A stretch of DNA of 64,000 nucleotides from Acidobacteriota bacterium (GTDB lineage Bacteria > Acidobacteriota > Vicinamibacteria > Vicinamibacterales > JAKQTR01). Below are positions 60,668 to 64,000 of this stretch, in pieces. The DNA lies in NCBI GenBank assembly GCA_029562975.1, contig JAKQTR010000041.1, positions 124,001-188,000 on the forward strand, in the 5' to 3' direction. Within the stretch, counting starts at the first letter, position 1. The number at the start of each line of letters is the position of its first letter. Both the position numbers and the translations under genes were made by a program. The notes under the pieces were generated by a model, which was not told the origin of the DNA, ran no database searches, and was given only the letters and a program-made list of their open reading frames with translations.

Positions 60668-60673
60668 TAGAAT
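60668..60673 (+). promoter_or_regulatory. Predicted -10 element, leaderless start of asparaginase gene
   Basis: TAGAAT on the plus strand, 8 nt before the ATG. Divergent from the metH promoter; only 84 bp separate the two start codons. Confidence 0.38.
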
Positions 60674-60681
60674 ACCGCGTC

Positions 60682-61185
60682 ATGGTCAGGATCCTCATCA
60701 CCGGTGGCACCTTCGACAAGCGCTACGACGAGATCCGCGGGCGCCTTCACTTCACGGAGTCGCAGGTGCCCGACATGCTGAAGCTCGGGCGCTCCCGCGT
60801 GGAGGTCACGCTGCGCACGGTCATGCTCGTGGACAGTCTCGAGATGACGCCGGCCGACCGCGCGCTCATCGCCGACAACTGCGCCCAGGCCCCCGAGCCG
60901 CGCCTCGTCGTCACCCACGGCACCGACACGATGGTCGAGACCGCGCGGGCGATTGCCGAACGCGTCGCGGACAAGACCGTCGTCCTGACCGGCGCCATGG
61001 TGCCCTACGCCTTCGGCAGCTCCGACGGGCTGTTCAACCTCGGCAGCGCGCTGTCGTTCGCGCAGGTGCTGCCGCCCGGCGTCTACATCGCGATGAACGG
61101 GCGGTACTTCTCCTGGGACCGCGTGCGCAAGAACAGGGAGACGGGGGTGTTCGAGGAAGTCGAGGGTCCAGGGGCTGGGCGCTAG
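60682..61185 (+). CDS. Single-domain asparaginase-like protein
   Basis: The 167-residue protein matches the N-terminal half of type I/II L-asparaginases: ILITGGTFDKRYDE (catalytic Thr), THGTDTM (second Thr-Asp pair) and VVLTGAMVP. The usual C-terminal domain, which completes the active site between subunits in full-length (about 330 aa) enzymes, is absent. The last residues and the TAG stop fall in a CTAGGCGCTGG repeat. It could be a truncated gene or a genuine one-domain family member; activity is uncertain. It is divergent from metH. Confidence 0.83.
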   Translation: MVRILITGGTFDKRYDEIRGRLHFTESQVPDMLKLGRSRVEVTLRTVMLVDSLEMTPADRALIADNCAQAPEPRLVVTHGTDTMVETARAIAERVADKTVVLTGAMVPYAFGSSDGLFNLGSALSFAQVLPPGVYIAMNGRYFSWDRVRKNRETGVFEEVEGPGAGR

Positions 61186-61281
61186 GCGCTGGTCAGACAG
61201 GAGCAAGCAGGGGACGAGGGGAAGGAGGAGGTAAAGGAGGTACAGACGTCAGAATCCGGAATCCAGAATTCAGAATCCAGA
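61171..61281. repeat. Composite low-complexity intergenic repeat, copy 3
   Basis: GGCGCTAGGCGCTGGTC, then a G/A tract (GGAGGAGGTAAAGGAGG) and AGAATCCGGAATCCAGAATTC. Same parts as 9272-9412, with the purine tract and GAATCC block inverted relative to the CTAGGCGCTGG part. The TAG of the asparaginase gene is inside. Confidence 0.65.
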
Positions 61282-61338
61282 ACGTGGAGCGCGGGATACG
61301 GAGTACGCGGCGCGGAGCAGGGAAGGCAAGGGCTTCGG

Positions 61339-63027
61339 ATGATCACACGACGTCAGTTTCTAGGTGCCGCGTACGCGCTCGGCGGCCTGGCATGGACAGG
61401 TGCGGCGCTCGTCGCGTGCGGCGGGCGGACGCCGGCCGCGCCCGCGTTCTCCGCCGAGGCGCTCATGGGGCACGTCAAGGTGCTGGCATCGGACCAGTTC
61501 GAGGGCCGGGCGCCCGGCACGCGCGGCGAAGACCTCACCGTCGCCTACATCATCGAGCAGTTCGCCCAGGCGGGCCTTCAGCCCGGCAACCCCGACGGCA
61601 CCTACACGCAGAACGTGCCGCTGGTCGGCATCACCGCCGAGCCGGGCGCCGCGCTCGTGTTCCGCAAGGGCGCCGCCGCGCTGAGGCTGGCGTTCAAAGA
61701 CGATGTCGTGGCGTGGACGAAGCGGGTGCGGCCGCGCGTCCAGGTCGACGCCTCGGACGTCGTGTTCGTCGGCTACGGCATCGAGGCGCCCGAGTTCCAA
61801 TGGGACGACTACAAGGGCGCCGCGCTGTCGGGCAAGACGCTCGTGATGCTGATCAACGACCCGCCGATCCGGAGCACGGACGACCCGGCGGGACTCGACG
61901 CGACGCTCTTCGGCGGACGGGCGATGACCTATTACGGACGCTGGACCTACAAGTACGAAATGGGCGCCGCGAAGAACGCCGCCGCCGTGTTGATCGTGCA
62001 CGAGACCGGGCCGGCCGGGTATCCCTTCTCGGTCGTGCAGGGCAAGGTGACGGAGCAGTTCGACCTGGCGGCGCCGGACGACAACATGCGACGCCCCGCC
62101 ATCGAGGGCTGGATCACGCTGGAGCGGGCGCGGGAGTTGTTCGCGCTGGCCGGCCAGGATTTCGACGCCCTGAAGGCGCGTGCGGCCACCCGGGCGTTCG
62201 CGCCGGTCGACCTGGGCGTGCGGGCGTCGATGACCATCGACAGCCGCATCAGGCGCATCGTCTCGAGAAACGTTGTCGGGCTGCTGCCGGGGAGCGACCC
62301 GGCCCTTCGCCACGAGTACGTCGTCTTCACGGCGCACTGGGACCACTACGGGATCGGCCCGGAGGTCGACGGGGACCGGATCTACAACGGCGCCCTCGAC
62401 AACGCCACCGGCGTGGCCGGGATGATTGAGATGGCGCGGCAGTTCGCTGCCCGCCGGCCCGCGCCGAAGCGGTCTCTGCTGTTCCTGTCGGTCACCGCCG
62501 AGGAGCAGGGCCTCCTCGGGTCCGAGTACTACGCCGAGAACCCGCTCTACCCGCTGAACAAGACGCTGGCCGTCATCAACATGGACAGCCTCAACATCCA
62601 CGGCCGGACGAAGGACTTTACCGTGGTCGGCCTGGGGGCCTCCGACTTGGACGACTACGCGCGCGACGCTGCCGCGGCGCAGGGCCGCACGGTCCGTCCC
62701 GACGCGCGGCCGGAGCAGGGGGGCTACTTCCGGTCGGATCACTTCCCGTTCGCCAAGCGGGGGGTGCCGGCAATCAACGCGGGCGGCGGGGAGGACTTCG
62801 TCGGCCGCCCCGACGGGTGGGGGCAGCGGATCTCGGCGGAGTACATCGCGAGGCACTACCACAAGCCGTCGGACGAGGTCCGGCCGGAATGGGACCTCGC
62901 CGGCGCGCTGGAAGATCTCCAAGTCTATTACGCCATCGCGGAACGCGCCGCGCGAACGGCCCGGTGGCCCGAGTGGAAGGCGGGCAGCGAGTTCAAGGCC
63001 AGGCGCGACGCGATGCTGGGGCGCTGA
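61339..63027 (+). CDS. Exported M28-family zinc aminopeptidase, lipoprotein or Tat-exported
   Basis: The 562-residue protein begins with RRQFLGAAYALGG and LVACGG, which is both a twin-arginine pattern and a lipobox. The M28 zinc residues are present: H333 in TAHWDHYG, D354 in GALDNATG, E388/E389 in TAEEQGLLGS, D416 in INMDSLN and H468 in RSDHFPF. A protease-associated domain lies in the middle (about 110-260). Secreted or membrane-anchored aminopeptidase is the likely role. It is unrelated in position to the other M28 gene at 39827. Confidence 0.9.
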   Translation: MITRRQFLGAAYALGGLAWTGAALVACGGRTPAAPAFSAEALMGHVKVLASDQFEGRAPGTRGEDLTVAYIIEQFAQAGLQPGNPDGTYTQNVPLVGITAEPGAALVFRKGAAALRLAFKDDVVAWTKRVRPRVQVDASDVVFVGYGIEAPEFQWDDYKGAALSGKTLVMLINDPPIRSTDDPAGLDATLFGGRAMTYYGRWTYKYEMGAAKNAAAVLIVHETGPAGYPFSVVQGKVTEQFDLAAPDDNMRRPAIEGWITLERARELFALAGQDFDALKARAATRAFAPVDLGVRASMTIDSRIRRIVSRNVVGLLPGSDPALRHEYVVFTAHWDHYGIGPEVDGDRIYNGALDNATGVAGMIEMARQFAARRPAPKRSLLFLSVTAEEQGLLGSEYYAENPLYPLNKTLAVINMDSLNIHGRTKDFTVVGLGASDLDDYARDAAAAQGRTVRPDARPEQGGYFRSDHFPFAKRGVPAINAGGGEDFVGRPDGWGQRISAEYIARHYHKPSDEVRPEWDLAGALEDLQVYYAIAERAARTARWPEWKAGSEFKARRDAMLGR

Positions 63028-63108
63028 GCGGCGGCTCGCGGGCCGGCTGCCGCCGCGGAAGCCGGCCGGGCCGAACCGCCGCCGGGCCGCCAGCTCGAGA
63101 CGGAGGGC

Positions 63109-63714
63109 CTACTTCGCCGCCGCCGGCGGCGGCGAGAACAACTCGACATCGATCGTCACCGACACCTCGTCGCCCACCACCAGGCCGCCGCCGTCGAGCG
63201 TGCGGCTCCACGTGAGGCCGAAGTCCTGCCGGTTGATCTTCGTCGTGGCGGTCGTGCCGGTGCGGCTGACGCCCTGCTGGTCCTTGATGATCGGCCGCAT
63301 GGGTTCGGCGTCCAGCACAACCTCCTTCGTCACGCCCTTCATCGTCAGGTTGCCCGTGATCCGGTAGTGGCCGTTCGCCGCGGCCTCGATCTTCTTCGAC
63401 GTGAAGACGATCGTCGGGAATCTGGCGACGTCGAAGAAGTCCGGGCTTCTCAGGTGCGAGTCGCGGCTGGGTTCGCGGGTGTTGATGCCGGCGACGTCGA
63501 TGGCGGCCTCGACCGACGCGGCCGTGGGCTGCTGCGGGTTGTAGGCCGCCGTGCCGGTCACCTTGCCCATGTCGCCGCGAACGGTGGAGACCATCATGTG
63601 GCGCACGGCGAAGGACGCCGCCGAGTGGGACGGGTCGATCGTCCAGGTCTGCGCCTGGGCAAGGCCGGCGCCGGCGCCGCCCATCAAGAGCGCAACGAGA
63701 ACAAGGCGCTTCAT
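63109..63714 (-). CDS. YceI-family exported lipid-binding protein
   Basis: The 201-residue protein has a signal peptide (1-22) and the YceI lipocalin-like beta barrel: TWTIDPSHSAASFAVRHM, DVARFPTIVFTSKKI and GNLTMKGVTKEVVLD. YceI proteins bind isoprenoid or quinone-like ligands in the periplasm. I chose the internal ATG that gives MKRLVLVALL because GGAGGTG lies 7 nt upstream and it opens a normal signal peptide. It is followed by the convergent M28 gene. Confidence 0.9.
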   Translation of the reverse strand: MKRLVLVALLMGGAGAGLAQAQTWTIDPSHSAASFAVRHMMVSTVRGDMGKVTGTAAYNPQQPTAASVEAAIDVAGINTREPSRDSHLRSPDFFDVARFPTIVFTSKKIEAAANGHYRITGNLTMKGVTKEVVLDAEPMRPIIKDQQGVSRTGTTATTKINRQDFGLTWSRTLDGGGLVVGDEVSVTIDVELFSPPPAAAK

Positions 63715-63914
63715 GCACACCTCCGGAAGGCCGCGGGGCTGCCGAGCATCGAGCGGGCATTCGCACACCGCGCCGTGTCATAGGATTCGTGCCGCCGCCG
63801 GTTGGTTTCGACCCGATCCGAGGTCGGGCGCCGGGGCGAACCCGGGCGCCTCGCTACTCGGCGCAGGCCTGCGCCACGCGCGTCGCCGCGCCGCCATCCC
63901 GCTCAGGCGTGTGC

Positions 63915-63920
63915 TAGGCT
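63915..63920 (+). promoter_or_regulatory. Predicted extended -10 element, leaderless start of rsgA
   Basis: TGCTAGGCT, hexamer TAGGCT 6 nt before the ATG. No Shine-Dalgarno in the gap. Confidence 0.4.
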
Positions 63921-63926
63921 CCTCCC

Positions 63927-64000
63927 ATGACACTCGAGGCGCTGGGCTGGGACGGCTTCTTCGCGGGCCACTTCGCCGAGATCGGCGGCAAGGGCCTGGT
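63927..64000 (+). CDS. rsgA: Probable ribosome small-subunit GTPase RsgA (start only)
   Basis: Only 24 full codons are visible before the window ends. They read MTLEALGWDGFFAGHF then AEIGGKGLV, which matches the usual N-terminus of RsgA (LxxLGWD..F...F......GLVP.RV). RsgA is a GTPase for late 30S assembly. The catalytic domain is outside the window, so the call rests on the N-terminus alone. Confidence 0.6.
   Translation, partial: MTLEALGWDGFFAGHFAEIGGKGL

Noticed and set aside
60598-60681. Cobalamin riboswitch upstream of metH
   Set aside because: The predicted leader is zero to a few bases and the 84-bp spacer is shared with a divergent gene. No B12-box was seen.

Overview
The window is very G+C-rich, densely coded DNA from a free-living Gram-negative heterotroph. 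Lipoboxes, a beta-barrel protein, an anchored oxidoreductase and many exported peptidases and hydrolases support an outer-membrane organism. The combination of a giant carboxypeptidase-regulatory-like repeat protein, S9 and M28 peptidases, biosynthetic arginine decarboxylase, a eukaryote-type double phosphofructokinase and abundant GGGGTC-ended intergenic palindromes makes me favour Acidobacteriota (Vicinamibacteria-like). That placement is inference. No rRNA, tRNA, CRISPR array, integrase or transposase gene was seen; the mobile-looking features are small non-coding repeats.

Layout. 1-8.3 kb: 3' part of a giant secreted repeat protein and a thioredoxin-fold protein lacking CxxC. 8.4-14.1 kb: HAD phosphatase (-), PIG-L deacetylase plus S9 peptidase, CoA-pyrophosphatase-like NUDIX. 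14.1-25.9 kb: topoisomerase IV parC and parE, 4.1 kb apart; between them a two-gene nucleotidyltransferase unit, a frameshifted CYTH gene, a ferritin-like protein and a NapH-like iron-sulfur membrane protein; after parE come NYN/OST-HTH, double-FKBP and outer-membrane genes. 26-33 kb: glycogen phosphorylase (-), ftsH (+), double PFK (-). 33-37.3 kb: SGNH lipoprotein, GH127-like glycosidase and Gfo/Idh oxidoreductase (all -). 37.5-41.7 kb: lemA, DUF2207 and M28 peptidase. 42-46.6 kb: speA (-), ltaE, a frameshifted HAD gene and a DNPH1-like hydrolase. 46.7-53.4 kb (-): a DmsABC-like molybdo/tungsto-oxidoreductase followed by a tungstate ABC transporter whose binding protein is fused to a YedY/SUOX-like domain split by a c-type cytochrome. 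53.6-64 kb: two small hypothetical genes, amidohydrolase, metH (-), one-domain asparaginase, M28 peptidase, YceI (-) and the first codons of a probable rsgA.

Three window-wide patterns stand out. (1) At least nine transcription-unit heads have a TANNNT -10-like hexamer 6-8 nt before the start codon, which predicts leaderless mRNAs. (2) At least four families of intergenic repeats occur: GGGGTCGGGACG palindromes, GGGGTCAGATCC palindromes (one nested inside another), short GTCGRGGCT hairpins, and CTAGGCGCTGG/GAATCC/purine-tract or CCCGAGTC low-complexity patches. (3) These repeats sit at gene 3' ends and in several cases supply the stop codon. The best candidate for something undescribed is the TupA/YedY-like/cytochrome c fusion beside the oxidoreductase, which suggests that tungstate supply and electron transfer are linked.
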